From contig NZ_JAUQSW010000004.1 of the NCBI RefSeq assembly GCF_030581075.1, positions 62,001 to 126,000 on the forward strand: DNA of 64,000 nucleotides, given 5' to 3'. This document shows positions 51,082-61,607 of this stretch, one piece after another (within the stretch, counting starts at the first letter, position 1; the number at the start of each line of letters is the position of its first letter). A program made the position numbers and the translations under genes. Below the pieces are notes generated by a model. That model did no database searches and was not told the DNA's origin. It saw only the letters and a program-made list of their open reading frames with translations. The DNA is from Hymenobacter cheonanensis (GTDB taxonomy: Bacteria > Bacteroidota > Bacteroidia > Cytophagales > Hymenobacteraceae).

Positions 51082-52872
51082 CTAGGCCTTGCCGGGCGAT
51101 TTCTTGGCCTGGGCTTCGCGCTCTTGGGCGGTTTTCATGGCTTCGGCCAGGCGGGCCTGGAAGCCGCCGGGCTTCTTGTCCTTGTTTTTTACCTTGTTGG
51201 CTTCGAGCTGGGCGCGAATCTTGGTGTCATCCACAAACGAGCGGGTAAGGGCCTGCTGCGCCAGCGTTACGACGTTGGAAACCAGGTAGTACCACGTCAG
51301 GCCCGAGGCGAAGCTGTTCAGCACGAAGAAGAAAATCAGCGGCATGAGGTAGCTGTAAAACTTCATCGGGCCCTGCATGGCGGCCGTGTTCATCTGGTTG
51401 CTCTGGTAGGTCATGAAGAGCGTCGAGATGGTCATCAGCACCGTAAACAAGCTGATGTGATTGCCCAGATACGGCAGCGTAAAGGGCAGCAGAATCGGGT
51501 TGTCGTAGGTGCTCAGGTCGTGGGCCCACAGGAAGGGCTGCTGGCGCAGCTCAATCGCGTTGGGGAAGAACTGGAACATGGCAAACAGAATCGGCAGCGT
51601 AAGCAGCGTGGGCACGCAGCCGCTGAGCGGCGACACCCCAAACTGCGAGTACAGCTTCATCGTCTCCTGCTGGGTCTTGGTGGCATCGTCGGGGTACTTG
51701 GCCTTAATCTCGTCCAGCTCTGGCTTCAGCACTTTCATGCGGGCCTGGCTCTCGTAAGTCTTATAGGTTAAGGGCCACGTTACGAGCTTGATAAGCACCA
51801 CGAGCAGCAGAATGATAATCCCGTAGTTGCTGATATATTGTTGAAGGAAGTTGAACGTGGGAATGACGAGAAAACGGTTTACCAATCGAAACGGCCCAAA
51901 ACCCAAGAATACGTTCTTATCGAAATCCGGGGCTGTGCTCTTAAGCAGATTAAACTGGTTGGGGCCGAAGAAGTAGCGGTAATTGGCACCTTGCGCGCCG
52001 GTTACAGCCGCCACAGGAATACTCAATTGAGTACTTAACCCTTTGATGAAGGTTGAATCGGCTAGGTTCACGTTGGCGTTAAACTGACCGTTGGCGAAGG
52101 GCTGCGAATCGGCAATGAAACCTGCCACAAAGAAATCGTGCTTGTCGGCAACCCAGGTCAGCGGCTCAGACACCTTGGTTTCCTCGGGTTTCTCACTGGC
52201 TTCGGCCAGGTTATCCTGCTTGCCATCGGCCCGGTAGTGGTTGATGGTGGTGTGGTTACGGTTTTGCTTGATGTCTTGCTCGGTCTGGCGCACGTTGTCC
52301 ACGAAGCTCCAGCTCAGCGGCTGGGTAGTAGCCACCCCGCTGAGCTTGAGGTTATACTTCACCTCGTAGCCCGCCTTGGGCAGCGTGTAGGTCTGGGTCA
52401 CGGTGCCGCCACCCACCGGGGCGGTAAAGGCCAGCTGCTGGCCGCCGTCGGCCGTGGCCGTGGGCGCATCGGCCCGGAAATTGAGGCTGGCGAAGTCTAT
52501 CGTTTGGCCGCCCGTAGTGGTCAGCTTGGTATTGTAGCGGGCACTTTGGGCGTCGAACAGGTCGAGCGGCTTGCCGAAGAACGTCTTGTAGTTGTTGAGG
52601 CGCGCGGCCACCACGCGGCCGCCCTGGGTCGAGAAATTCAGCGTAAGCTCGGGATTTTTCAGCTCGATGGTGCGCACCGGGCCGGCGGCCGTGTCGGTGG
52701 GCAGGGCCTCGGGGGCTAGCGCGGGGGCGGCCCCCACGGGCTTGGTGGCGGCGGCGGTAGTGGTGGTCTGGGGCTTGTTTTGCTCCGGCTCTTTCTTAGG
52801 CGAGAAGAAAAACAGGTACACCAGGAGCAAGGCCGAAATTAGAAAAAGGCCAGTCGCTTGATTGCGGTCCAT
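51082..52872 (-). CDS. yidC: Membrane protein insertase YidC
   Basis: The 596-residue product starts MDRNQATGLFLISALLLVYL (first membrane helix), followed by a low-complexity Thr/Ala/Pro-rich spacer and a periplasmic beta-sandwich domain (residues about 65-350). The conserved insertase core follows with helices YGIIILLLVVLIKLVTWPLTY and PLSGCVPTLLTLPILFAMF. The basic C-terminal tail (AKKSPGKA) is typical. It inserts inner-membrane proteins alone or with Sec. A TAnnTTTG box lies just upstream, and the pyrG gene precedes it on the same strand with a long inverted repeat between. Confidence 0.96.
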   Translation of the reverse strand: MDRNQATGLFLISALLLVYLFFFSPKKEPEQNKPQTTTTAAATKPVGAAPALAPEALPTDTAAGPVRTIELKNPELTLNFSTQGGRVVAARLNNYKTFFGKPLDLFDAQSARYNTKLTTTGGQTIDFASLNFRADAPTATADGGQQLAFTAPVGGGTVTQTYTLPKAGYEVKYNLKLSGVATTQPLSWSFVDNVRQTEQDIKQNRNHTTINHYRADGKQDNLAEASEKPEETKVSEPLTWVADKHDFFVAGFIADSQPFANGQFNANVNLADSTFIKGLSTQLSIPVAAVTGAQGANYRYFFGPNQFNLLKSTAPDFDKNVFLGFGPFRLVNRFLVIPTFNFLQQYISNYGIIILLLVVLIKLVTWPLTYKTYESQARMKVLKPELDEIKAKYPDDATKTQQETMKLYSQFGVSPLSGCVPTLLTLPILFAMFQFFPNAIELRQQPFLWAHDLSTYDNPILLPFTLPYLGNHISLFTVLMTISTLFMTYQSNQMNTAAMQGPMKFYSYLMPLIFFFVLNSFASGLTWYYLVSNVVTLAQQALTRSFVDDTKIRAQLEANKVKNKDKKPGGFQARLAEAMKTAQEREAQAKKSPGKA

Positions 52873-52896
52873 TTACAATAAAAAGAATACGAAGGA

Positions 52897-52904
52897 CAAA
52901 GGTA
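52897..52904 (-). promoter_or_regulatory. -7 promoter box of yidC
   Basis: TACCTTTG on the minus strand, exact TAnnTTTG match, 25 bases before the yidC start. It suggests yidC has its own promoter rather than reading only from pyrG. Confidence 0.68.
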
Positions 52905-52937
52905 CGGCGGGGCGGGGCAGGGGCGCTTAACAAAAAA

Positions 52938-53059
52938 AGAACGCCAGGCTGAGCTGGCGCCCGCCTGCCGAAGCCGCTCGCTTGCACCGTTGGAGCAGTA
53001 ACCCTAACGGCGCAAGCGAGTGGCTTCGGCAGGCGGACGCCAGTTGAGCCTGACGTTCT
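52938..53059. repeat. GTCATGC-family-related inverted repeat, copy 5 (long arms)
   Basis: The arms at 52938-52985 and 53012-53059 are 48 bases with five mismatches, the longest here. The arm has CAGGCTGAGC and GCCGAAGCCGCTCGC where other copies have CATGCTGAGC and GCGAAGCATCTCGC. The loop GGAGCAGTAACCCTAACG keeps the family's core. It sits between pyrG and yidC. Confidence 0.93.
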
Positions 53060-53080
53060 ATCGGCGCTTTTACTTCCGCA

Positions 53081-54817
<1,737 letters not shown>

Positions 54818-54853
54818 CTACCCAAGACAGCAAGGCCGGTGTAATTTGCTGGC

Positions 54854-55783
54854 ATGAACCCTCCTGCCTTGCCCCTGGTTTCGGTCGTCGTCTCGTTTCT
54901 GAACACAGAACAATTTCTGGTCGAAACAATTGAGAGCGTGCTTCAGCAGGAATATCCTGCCTGGGAGCTGGTGCTGATAGACGATGGCTCGACCGACGGC
55001 AGCACGGCCATCTCAAAGCGCTACGCTGCGCAGCACCCCGGCCGCATCCGCTACTACGAGCACGCGGGCCACCAAAACCTGGGCTCCAGCGCCAGCCGCA
55101 ATGTAGGCGTGCACCACAGCGCCGGGGAGCTGATTGCCCTGCTCGATGCCGACGATGTCTGGCTGCCAACTTACCTGGCAGCGCAAGTAGCGCTGTTACA
55201 AGAAAATAAGCCGGCCGCGATGGTACTGGAGGCAACCCTTTATTGGTACAGCTGGGCTAGTCCCGCACGGCCGGATGAAATTATTGCTGTGGGGGCGCCA
55301 GCGGGGCAGCTGTACCAGCCCCCGGCCCTGTCGGCCCTGCTTTACCCGCTAGGGCCGGGGGCTGCTCCCTGCACCTGCGGGCTGGTGGTAACCCGGCAGG
55401 CCTACCTGGCAGTAGGCGGCTTCGAAGCCTCGTTTCGTGCGTTGTATGAGGACCAGGCTTTCCTGGCCAAAATGTACCTGCACCACGCCGTGTACGTGAG
55501 TGCGGCCTGCCACAACAAGTACCGGCAGCGGGCGGGCTCCATTATGCACACCATCCAGGGCGAAGCGCACTACCACCAGGTGCGGCGGCAGTTTCTGGAA
55601 TGGCTTAAAAGCTACCTGCGGGCCACAGGCTACGTGCAGGTGGGGGCCGGGCAGCTGGTAAGTAGGGCGCTGCGCCCTTATCAGTACCCGCGCCTGTGGC
55701 GCTTGGCGGCCAAAGCCCGGGCGCTACCCGGCCGCTTGCGGCGGCTACCCGGGCGGCTGTGGCAGCGGCTGGCGGCCAGGTAG
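54854..55783 (+). CDS. Family 2 glycosyltransferase
   Basis: The 309-residue product shows the GT-A motifs SVVVSFLNTEQFLVETIES, LIDDGSTDGSTA and the metal site LLDADDVWLP near residue 98. YEDQAFLAKM matches the later acidic motif. It is GC-rich, unlike the glycosyltransferase at 22.9 kb. The C-terminal 60 residues are strongly basic (LPGRLRRLPGRLWQRLAAR), perhaps for membrane contact. It presumably works on a surface glycan; its genomic neighbours (a beta-helix protein and a GH5 glucanase downstream) also handle sugars. Confidence 0.9.
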   Translation: MNPPALPLVSVVVSFLNTEQFLVETIESVLQQEYPAWELVLIDDGSTDGSTAISKRYAAQHPGRIRYYEHAGHQNLGSSASRNVGVHHSAGELIALLDADDVWLPTYLAAQVALLQENKPAAMVLEATLYWYSWASPARPDEIIAVGAPAGQLYQPPALSALLYPLGPGAAPCTCGLVVTRQAYLAVGGFEASFRALYEDQAFLAKMYLHHAVYVSAACHNKYRQRAGSIMHTIQGEAHYHQVRRQFLEWLKSYLRATGYVQVGAGQLVSRALRPYQYPRLWRLAAKARALPGRLRRLPGRLWQRLAAR

Positions 55784-55898
55784 GGTAGGGGCCCCGCGCG
55801 CTTCTTTTTGAAAAGCGAGGCAAGAAAATTGCCGGGCAGCCAGTTGTTCGGCTTGGCGCGGCAGCGGGGCCGGTGGTACGATAAATTAAGCTGGGTTT

Positions 55899-57782
55899 AT
55901 GAAGAAAGTACGTATCTATTGGCTGGTTTGGCTGGCATGGCTGGCGGGTGGGGCGCCGGTAGCGGCGTCTGCGCAAGCGCTGCTGGCCAAAGACCTGAAA
56001 AAGGATTTTGGGGCCGTTGGCGATGGTAGAACCAACGATGAGGCCGCGTTTGCCAAAGCGGCCGATTTTTTCAACAAGCGCGCCCAAACGCCGGCCGGCG
56101 CCGCGCCGGCCGTGCTGGCCATCCCGAAGGGCGTGTACCTGGTGGGCCGCCAAAACCCGCTCGGCAACGACGGCATCGAGGTGCTGAAGCTGGTGGGCTG
56201 CCGCAATCTTACCATTCAGGGGGCCGACAGCGCCAGCACCGAGATTCGCTACGCCAGCGGCCTGCGCTACGGGGCCTTCGACCCGGCCGCCCAAAAGCCT
56301 TTTGAGGCGCCCAGCGCCTTTTTTGTAGACCGCAAGTATGCGGCCATCGTGGGTACGTGCCTGGTGCTGCAAAACTGTGAGAACGTGACGGTAGCGGGCC
56401 TGGCCATCAACGGCAGCGTGGGCCAGGCCGTGGTGGGCGGGCACTGGGGCGACACCGGCATTCAGCTCAACTACGACGGCATTTTCGTGGCCGAATCGCG
56501 CCGCATCACGCTGCGCGGGCTGGCGCTGCACCACTTCGGCCGCGACGGCATTCAGGTGCTCAACCACTTGGCCAAGAGCCTCGACGATGCCCAGGCCGAC
56601 AACATTGTGCTCGAAAACCTGACCTGCAACTACAACGGCCGCCAGGGGCTGTCCGTTACGGGCGCGAGCGGCCTGCGGGCCACCAATTGCAGCTTCAGCC
56701 ACACCGGCCGGGTCGTGATTCCGGCCCTGGGCAAGGCGCTGTTCTCGAACCCCGGCGCGGGCGTAGACCTGGAGCCCGAGAATGGCTTCGTCAAAAACGT
56801 GCGCCTCGACAATTGCCGCCTCGTCGATAATGCCGGCCAGGCCCTGGTATCGGACCGGCCGGCCGGCACCCACCCCGAAACCACCAAAAACATCGTGGTA
56901 GCCAACAGCCTGCTGTGGGGCACCACCAACTGGTCGGCCTGGGTTACGCAGCCCGATTTTTTGTTCAGCAACTGCCGCATCTACGGGGCCTTTGTGCACG
57001 GCTGCCGCGCCACCAGGCCTGGCGAGGCCACGCGCTTTGTGGGCTGCACCTTCGAGGACCGGCCCTACCACGGCCAGGCGGCCTACGGCCCGTTTACGAT
57101 GCACTCCGACGGTGCGGCGCGCTACATGAGCTTCACCGACTGCCGGTTTTTGGGCACCAACAGCTACCTCATCTGGGCCATCGTGAGCAAGCCCGCCGAT
57201 GGCGGAAACCCCGATACGGCGAGCTTTTTTCACCTGCGGCGGTGCACGTTTCTCTACGATTATGCCAGGCCCACGCAGGGCTCTTACGACAACCTGCAGG
57301 GCGCCGTATTCACGGGCACCACTACCTTCCGCGACGGGCCGCACCGCACCAGTATGCACCATACCAACGTGACCCTGGGCAACGGCGCAGCCTCGGGCTC
57401 TACGGTGGTGCGGGCGCCGGGCAGCCTCCGGCTGCTGGCTACCAACTGCTTCTACACCGTGGTGGCGGGCCTTGATATTGGCCGCAGTCCGGCGCACAAG
57501 CGCGACTCGGCCAGCGTGGTGCTTGGCCCCGGCAATGGCATGGTCATCAATGATTTGGGCTGGACGGTGACCGAACTATACATTGGGCCCACCTCCCGGC
57601 TGGTCATCAAAAAAGGGGCTTCGCTGGAAGTGCGGGCCCATACCAAAGTCACCATTGCCGGCCAGCTGCTTGTAGAGGATGGGGCCTATTTCTACGTTGA
57701 CCCCGCCACGCCCGTCACTATGGTGGGCCGGGGCCAGCTGCGGCTGGCTCCCAAAGCCATCAGAGGCCGGCGCCCGGGCTAG
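55899..57782 (+). CDS. Secreted right-handed beta-helix protein (pectate lyase-like)
   Basis: The 627-residue product has a signal peptide (residues 1-26, ending AASAQA). The N-terminal segment KKDFGAVGDGRTNDEAAFAKA is the typical start of the pectate-lyase/GH28/GH55 beta-helix superfamily. Repeated coils follow, such as RNLTIQGADS, ENVTVAGLAINGS, RRITLRGLALHHFG and NIVLENLTCNYN, with Asn ladders, through about residue 400. No Por tail is visible, so it is probably periplasmic or secreted by another route. The substrate is unknown; polysaccharide lyase or hydrolase activity is inferred. A 630-residue frame on the opposite strand is an artefact. Confidence 0.85.
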   Translation: MKKVRIYWLVWLAWLAGGAPVAASAQALLAKDLKKDFGAVGDGRTNDEAAFAKAADFFNKRAQTPAGAAPAVLAIPKGVYLVGRQNPLGNDGIEVLKLVGCRNLTIQGADSASTEIRYASGLRYGAFDPAAQKPFEAPSAFFVDRKYAAIVGTCLVLQNCENVTVAGLAINGSVGQAVVGGHWGDTGIQLNYDGIFVAESRRITLRGLALHHFGRDGIQVLNHLAKSLDDAQADNIVLENLTCNYNGRQGLSVTGASGLRATNCSFSHTGRVVIPALGKALFSNPGAGVDLEPENGFVKNVRLDNCRLVDNAGQALVSDRPAGTHPETTKNIVVANSLLWGTTNWSAWVTQPDFLFSNCRIYGAFVHGCRATRPGEATRFVGCTFEDRPYHGQAAYGPFTMHSDGAARYMSFTDCRFLGTNSYLIWAIVSKPADGGNPDTASFFHLRRCTFLYDYARPTQGSYDNLQGAVFTGTTTFRDGPHRTSMHHTNVTLGNGAASGSTVVRAPGSLRLLATNCFYTVVAGLDIGRSPAHKRDSASVVLGPGNGMVINDLGWTVTELYIGPTSRLVIKKGASLEVRAHTKVTIAGQLLVEDGAYFYVDPATPVTMVGRGQLRLAPKAIRGRRPG

Positions 57783-57971
57783 CCCGCCGGCCGCACGGGC
57801 AGCCGTTTTTTGCTGCAATTATCCAATAAGAAAGCGCAGAAAGTCGGCGACATAAAAATATTTTATGCCAAGGACTAAGGGGGAAGGTGCTTAGCGGTGT
57901 AGTATTGAGTAGCCGGACCACAAACGTTTGCGGTTCGGATGCTCCTTTTCCACCTCCTTTTCCCACCCCTT

Positions 57972-60011
57972 ATGCCCAATTTTATTGGCCGCGCCGCCGT
58001 GCGCGTGCTGGCGCAGCGCCTGCTGGCCAGCCTTACCCTCCTAGTTGCCTGCTTCGGCTGGCAAGTATCTTTTGCCCAGAGCTTTCTGCAAGCCAGCGGC
58101 CCCAAGATAGTGAACGCCAGCAGCCAGGAGGTTATCCTGAAAGGCGTGAACCTCGGCGGCTGGCAGGTGCAGGAAGGCTACATGATGAAGCCCGGCTACA
58201 GCGGCACCCAGGGCTCCATCAAGCAATACCTCTACAGCCAGGGCCAGAGCGACGGCCAGGTAGAGAGCTTTTACCAGCAGTGGCGCGACAATTTCTTCAC
58301 GAAAGCCGACATCGACTATCTTAAGGACAAGGGCTTTAACTGCGTGCGGCTGCCCTTGCACTATGAGTTGTTTCTGACGGCTAGCCAGCGCGCCGTACGC
58401 ACCGGCGTGAGCAAGGGCAGCACGAGCTACGGCGACTACCTCAACTCGCTGCGTAGCTGGTATACTAACAATCAGCTCTTTACCGACCCTACGCAGCAGG
58501 AAGGCGTGCGCCTCATCGACGAGGTGCTGAGCTGGTGCGGCGCCAACGGCATGTACGTGGTGCTTGACCTGCACGCCGCGCCCGGCGCCCAGGGCAGCGA
58601 TACCAACATCTCGGATGCCCTAGTTAGCGGCGGCAACGACTTCTGGAACAACCAGATAAACCAGGACATTGCCGTGCGCCTCTGGAGCACGCTTTCGAAC
58701 CGCTACAAGGGCGACCCGCGCGTGGCCATGTACGACGTGCTCAATGAGCCCAACAACATCCCCAACACGTCGTCGCAGAATGGCAACCAGCGCCTGCACG
58801 ATGTGATGCAGCGCTTCATCAACACCATTCGGGGCAATAGCGACAACCACCTTATCCTGCTGGAAGGCAACGGGTTTGGCAACGACTACAACTGGATGGA
58901 GAAGCGCACCTTCACCAACACGGCCAACCTCGTGTACAACTCGCACCGCTACAGCGGCAGCGGCTACGAGATTGACAACAACCCCAACTCGGTAGACGGC
59001 AACAACCCCAACAGCCTGCGCCTCATCGGCAACCTCACGCGCTTCCGCTCCGACAACAACGTGCCCATTTGGGTAGGCGAAACCGGCGAAAACTCGGCCC
59101 AGTGGATGCAGGATGCCGCCAATGGCCTCAACAGCGTGGGCATCGGCTACTGCCACTGGACTTACAAGCGCTTCGAAAACGGCGCCAACGCCGCGCTTTT
59201 CCACATCAACCCGCCGTATCTGGTCGATGGCGCCGGCAACATCCCGGCCGTGCTGCAAAACATCAAGTTTGCCAACTGCGTCTCGAACGCCGGCACGCTC
59301 AATGCCGTGGCGCCCAACCCCGGCGGTGCGGTACGCAATACCCGCGCGCCCATCGGCAGCCTCATCACGCTGCGCGCCGTGAGCAACAACGCCTACCTCT
59401 CGGGCGAAAACGGTGCCCAGGCCGTGACCTGCACCCGCACCGCCGCTGGCACCTGGGAGCAGTTTGCGGTAGTTGATGCCGGCAACGGCAAGGTAGCGCT
59501 GCGCAGCCAGGGGAAGTACGTGTCGTGCGAAAATGGCACCCAGGCCATCACCTGCAACCGCACCAGCTTCGGCTGGTGGGAAACCTTCGACTGGATTGTG
59601 AACGCCGACGGCACCATCAGCCTGGGCGGCTACAACGGCCGCTACATTTCCAGCGAAAACGGCCAGCAAGCCGTGACCTGCAACCGCATGACCATCTCGG
59701 GCTGGGAAGCCTTCCGCTACACCGTGGTGGGCACCGCCCGCCTGGCCGCCCCGCTAGCCACCGCTGGCAAGGCCGAGCTGACTATTTATCCTAACCCGGT
59801 AGTAGGCCTGCTCACCTACTCGCTGCCTGCCGGCACGCAGGCCCACACCCTCACCGTGGCCGATGCCACCGGCCGCACTGTGCTTACGCGCAGCTACGGC
59901 GACACGGGCGCGCAAAACGTGTTCGACGCCTCGGGCCTGGCTAGCGGCCTCTACGTGGTGCGCCTCACGGGGGCCGATTTCACCCAGGCGTTTAAAGTGA
60001 CGAAGGAGTAG
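57972..60011 (+). CDS. Secreted GH5-family glucanase with beta-trefoil domain and type IX tail
   Basis: The start at 57972 (MPNFIGRAAVRVLAQ) gives 679 residues and a signal peptide ending SFAQS. Residues about 40-445 form a GH5 barrel: GVNLGGWQVQEGYM, MYVVLDLHAAPGAQ, the acid/base Glu in YDVLNEPNN (near 257) and the nucleophile Glu in IWVGETGEN (near 370). This order resembles exo-1,3-beta-glucanases. Residues about 461-590 are three fascin-like beta-trefoil repeats, each with NNAYLSGENGAQAVTC, GKYVSCENGTQAITC or GRYISSENGQQAVTC. The last 80 residues (LTIYPNPVVGLLTYSL ... FKVTKE) are a Por sorting tail. It should degrade extracellular beta-glucan. Confidence 0.93.
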   Translation: MPNFIGRAAVRVLAQRLLASLTLLVACFGWQVSFAQSFLQASGPKIVNASSQEVILKGVNLGGWQVQEGYMMKPGYSGTQGSIKQYLYSQGQSDGQVESFYQQWRDNFFTKADIDYLKDKGFNCVRLPLHYELFLTASQRAVRTGVSKGSTSYGDYLNSLRSWYTNNQLFTDPTQQEGVRLIDEVLSWCGANGMYVVLDLHAAPGAQGSDTNISDALVSGGNDFWNNQINQDIAVRLWSTLSNRYKGDPRVAMYDVLNEPNNIPNTSSQNGNQRLHDVMQRFINTIRGNSDNHLILLEGNGFGNDYNWMEKRTFTNTANLVYNSHRYSGSGYEIDNNPNSVDGNNPNSLRLIGNLTRFRSDNNVPIWVGETGENSAQWMQDAANGLNSVGIGYCHWTYKRFENGANAALFHINPPYLVDGAGNIPAVLQNIKFANCVSNAGTLNAVAPNPGGAVRNTRAPIGSLITLRAVSNNAYLSGENGAQAVTCTRTAAGTWEQFAVVDAGNGKVALRSQGKYVSCENGTQAITCNRTSFGWWETFDWIVNADGTISLGGYNGRYISSENGQQAVTCNRMTISGWEAFRYTVVGTARLAAPLATAGKAELTIYPNPVVGLLTYSLPAGTQAHTLTVADATGRTVLTRSYGDTGAQNVFDASGLASGLYVVRLTGADFTQAFKVTKE

Positions 60012-60024
60012 CAACATCGCCCTG

Positions 60025-60134
60025 AAAACAGCCCGTCATGCTGAGCTTGTCGAAGCAGCTCGCCCGAGTCGTTAGGAAGTACCCTAGCGGCGCAGGTAAG
60101 CTGCTTTGACAAGCTCAGCATGACGGGCTGTTTT
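60025..60134. repeat. GTCATGC-family intergenic inverted repeat, copy 6
   Basis: The arms at 60025-60060 and 60099-60134 are 36 bases with one mismatch; they read GTCATGCTGAGCTTGTCGAA inside AAAACAGCCC ends. The 38-base loop holds AGGAAGTACCCTAGCG. It lies between the convergent GH5 and ilvA genes; the outer A4/T4 ends might aid termination. Confidence 0.95.
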
Positions 60135-60174
60135 GTTATATACTATACATAAATGTTGATTTTGGCTGACTTTC

Positions 60175-61449
60175 TCACACTAGCAAGCTTAGGAAATCCT
60201 GCTGCCCATTGAGGTACTCAAACCCGAAGCCCTCGGCGGCCATGCGGGCCATAATGCCGGCCTCGTCGCCGCGCTGGCGCACTTCTACCCCGATGAAAAC
60301 GGGCCCTTTTTCCTTGTTATTTTTCTTGATGTATTGAAACTGAATGATGTCCTCGCCCTCGGCCAGCACGTTGTTCACGAAGCGGCGCAGCGCCCCCGGC
60401 GCCTGGTTGAAGCGCACCATAAAGTAGTGCTTGAGGCCCTGGTGGCGCTGGGCGCGCTCCTTGATGTCCTCCATGCGCGTGATGTCGTTGTTGGAGCCGC
60501 TTACTACGCATACCACCGTTTTGCCCCGTATCTGGTCGGCGTAGGCGTGCAGGGCTGAGATGGCCAGGGTGCCGGCGGGCTCCAGCACCATGCCTTCCTC
60601 GTTGTACATCTTCAGCAGGTCTTCGCACACCTGGCCCTCGGGCACGAGGTGCACCTCATCGAGCAGCGCCTGGCAAATGTCGAACGTAAGCTCGCCGGGG
60701 CACTTCACGGCCGCGCCGTCCACGAAGGTGTCGAGGCTAGCCAGCGCCTGCCGCTGGCCGGCCGCCAGGGCATCGTGCATGCTGGGTGCCCCTAGCGGCT
60801 GCACGCCAATGAGCCTGGTGTGCGGGCTCAGCTGCCGAAACACGCTGGCCAGCCCCGAGGCCAGCCCGCCCCCGCCGATGGGCATAAAGCAAAAATCAAT
60901 CGGCGTGTGGTGCGCCTCTTTCAGGATTTCCAGCCCCACCGTGGCCTGGCCTTCCACAATCGCCAAATCATCAAACGGGTGCACGAACGTGCTGCCGCGC
61001 TCGTCGCAAAACGCCTGCGCCGCGTGGTAGCAGTCGTCGAAGGTGCGGCCCGTGAGGTGCACTCTCACCCTGTTTTTGCCGAACAGGCGCACCTTGTCCA
61101 CCTTCTGGGCGGGCGTTTGGGCGGGCATGAAAATGTCGCCCTGCAAGCCCAGCAATTGGCAGGCGTAGGCCACGCCCTGGGCGTGGTTGCCGGCGCTGGC
61201 GCACACAATCTGGCGGCTGGGCACGGTAGTGGGCAGCGCGGCAATCTTGTTGTAAGCCCCCCGGATTTTATAGGAGCGCACCACCTGCAAATCTTCCCGC
61301 TTGAGCAGAATGGTGGCGTCGTAGCTGCGCGAAAGCCCCAGATTCAGCACCAGGGGTGTCTTGGTAATCACGCCTTTGAGGCGGCGGGCGGCGGCCTCCA
61401 CGTTTTCCAGGGTAACGGCGGTGGCCGCCGGGGCTAGCAGGTCGGGCAT
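60175..61449 (-). CDS. ilvA: Threonine ammonia-lyase
   Basis: The start at 61449 (MPDLLAPAATAVTLENV) gives 424 residues. REDLQVVRSYKIRGAYNK holds the PLP-binding Lys near residue 58; CASAGNHAQGVAYAC and PIGGGGLASGL are the other PLP-contact motifs. A single ACT-like C-terminal domain (HYFMVRFNQAPGALRRFVN) fits the short type of IlvA. It deaminates threonine to 2-oxobutanoate, the first step to isoleucine. It is the last gene of the ilv operon, after ilvC and a perfect inverted repeat. Confidence 0.96.
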   Translation of the reverse strand: MPDLLAPAATAVTLENVEAAARRLKGVITKTPLVLNLGLSRSYDATILLKREDLQVVRSYKIRGAYNKIAALPTTVPSRQIVCASAGNHAQGVAYACQLLGLQGDIFMPAQTPAQKVDKVRLFGKNRVRVHLTGRTFDDCYHAAQAFCDERGSTFVHPFDDLAIVEGQATVGLEILKEAHHTPIDFCFMPIGGGGLASGLASVFRQLSPHTRLIGVQPLGAPSMHDALAAGQRQALASLDTFVDGAAVKCPGELTFDICQALLDEVHLVPEGQVCEDLLKMYNEEGMVLEPAGTLAISALHAYADQIRGKTVVCVVSGSNNDITRMEDIKERAQRHQGLKHYFMVRFNQAPGALRRFVNNVLAEGEDIIQFQYIKKNNKEKGPVFIGVEVRQRGDEAGIMARMAAEGFGFEYLNGQQDFLSLLV

Positions 61450-61484
61450 GGGGATTCGGGGATAATTGGTACAGCTACAAACCA

Positions 61485-61599
61485 CCTGTCATTGCGAGGA
61501 GGAACGACGAAGCAATCGCACCAGAACGGCTACCCCAATACGAGGCGAGCGCTACTGTTCTGATGCGATTGCTTCGTCGTTCCTCCTCGCAATGACAGG
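61485..61599. repeat. Perfect inverted repeat between ilvC and ilvA (CATTGCGAGG family)
   Basis: The arms at 61485-61520 and 61564-61599 are 36 bases and perfectly complementary; the arm reads TCATTGCGAGGAGGAACGAC then GAAGCAATCGCA. The loop contains CAGAAC...GTTCTG, which can extend the stem. It belongs to a motif type different from the GTCATGC family but built in the same way. Confidence 0.95.
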
Positions 61600-61607
61600 C
61601 GTTGAGG

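Noticed and set aside
55605-57497. 630-residue open frame on the minus strand across the beta-helix gene
   Set aside because: It has no recognisable domain or signal peptide and is a low-complexity, Ala/Gly/Arg/His-rich translation, the usual shadow of a GC-rich gene on the other strand. The plus-strand frame has a signal peptide and clear beta-helix repeats.
58620-59669. 349-residue open frame antisense to the GH5 glucanase gene
   Set aside because: The plus strand encodes complete GH5 and trefoil motifs; the antisense translation is Ala/Val/Gly-rich noise.
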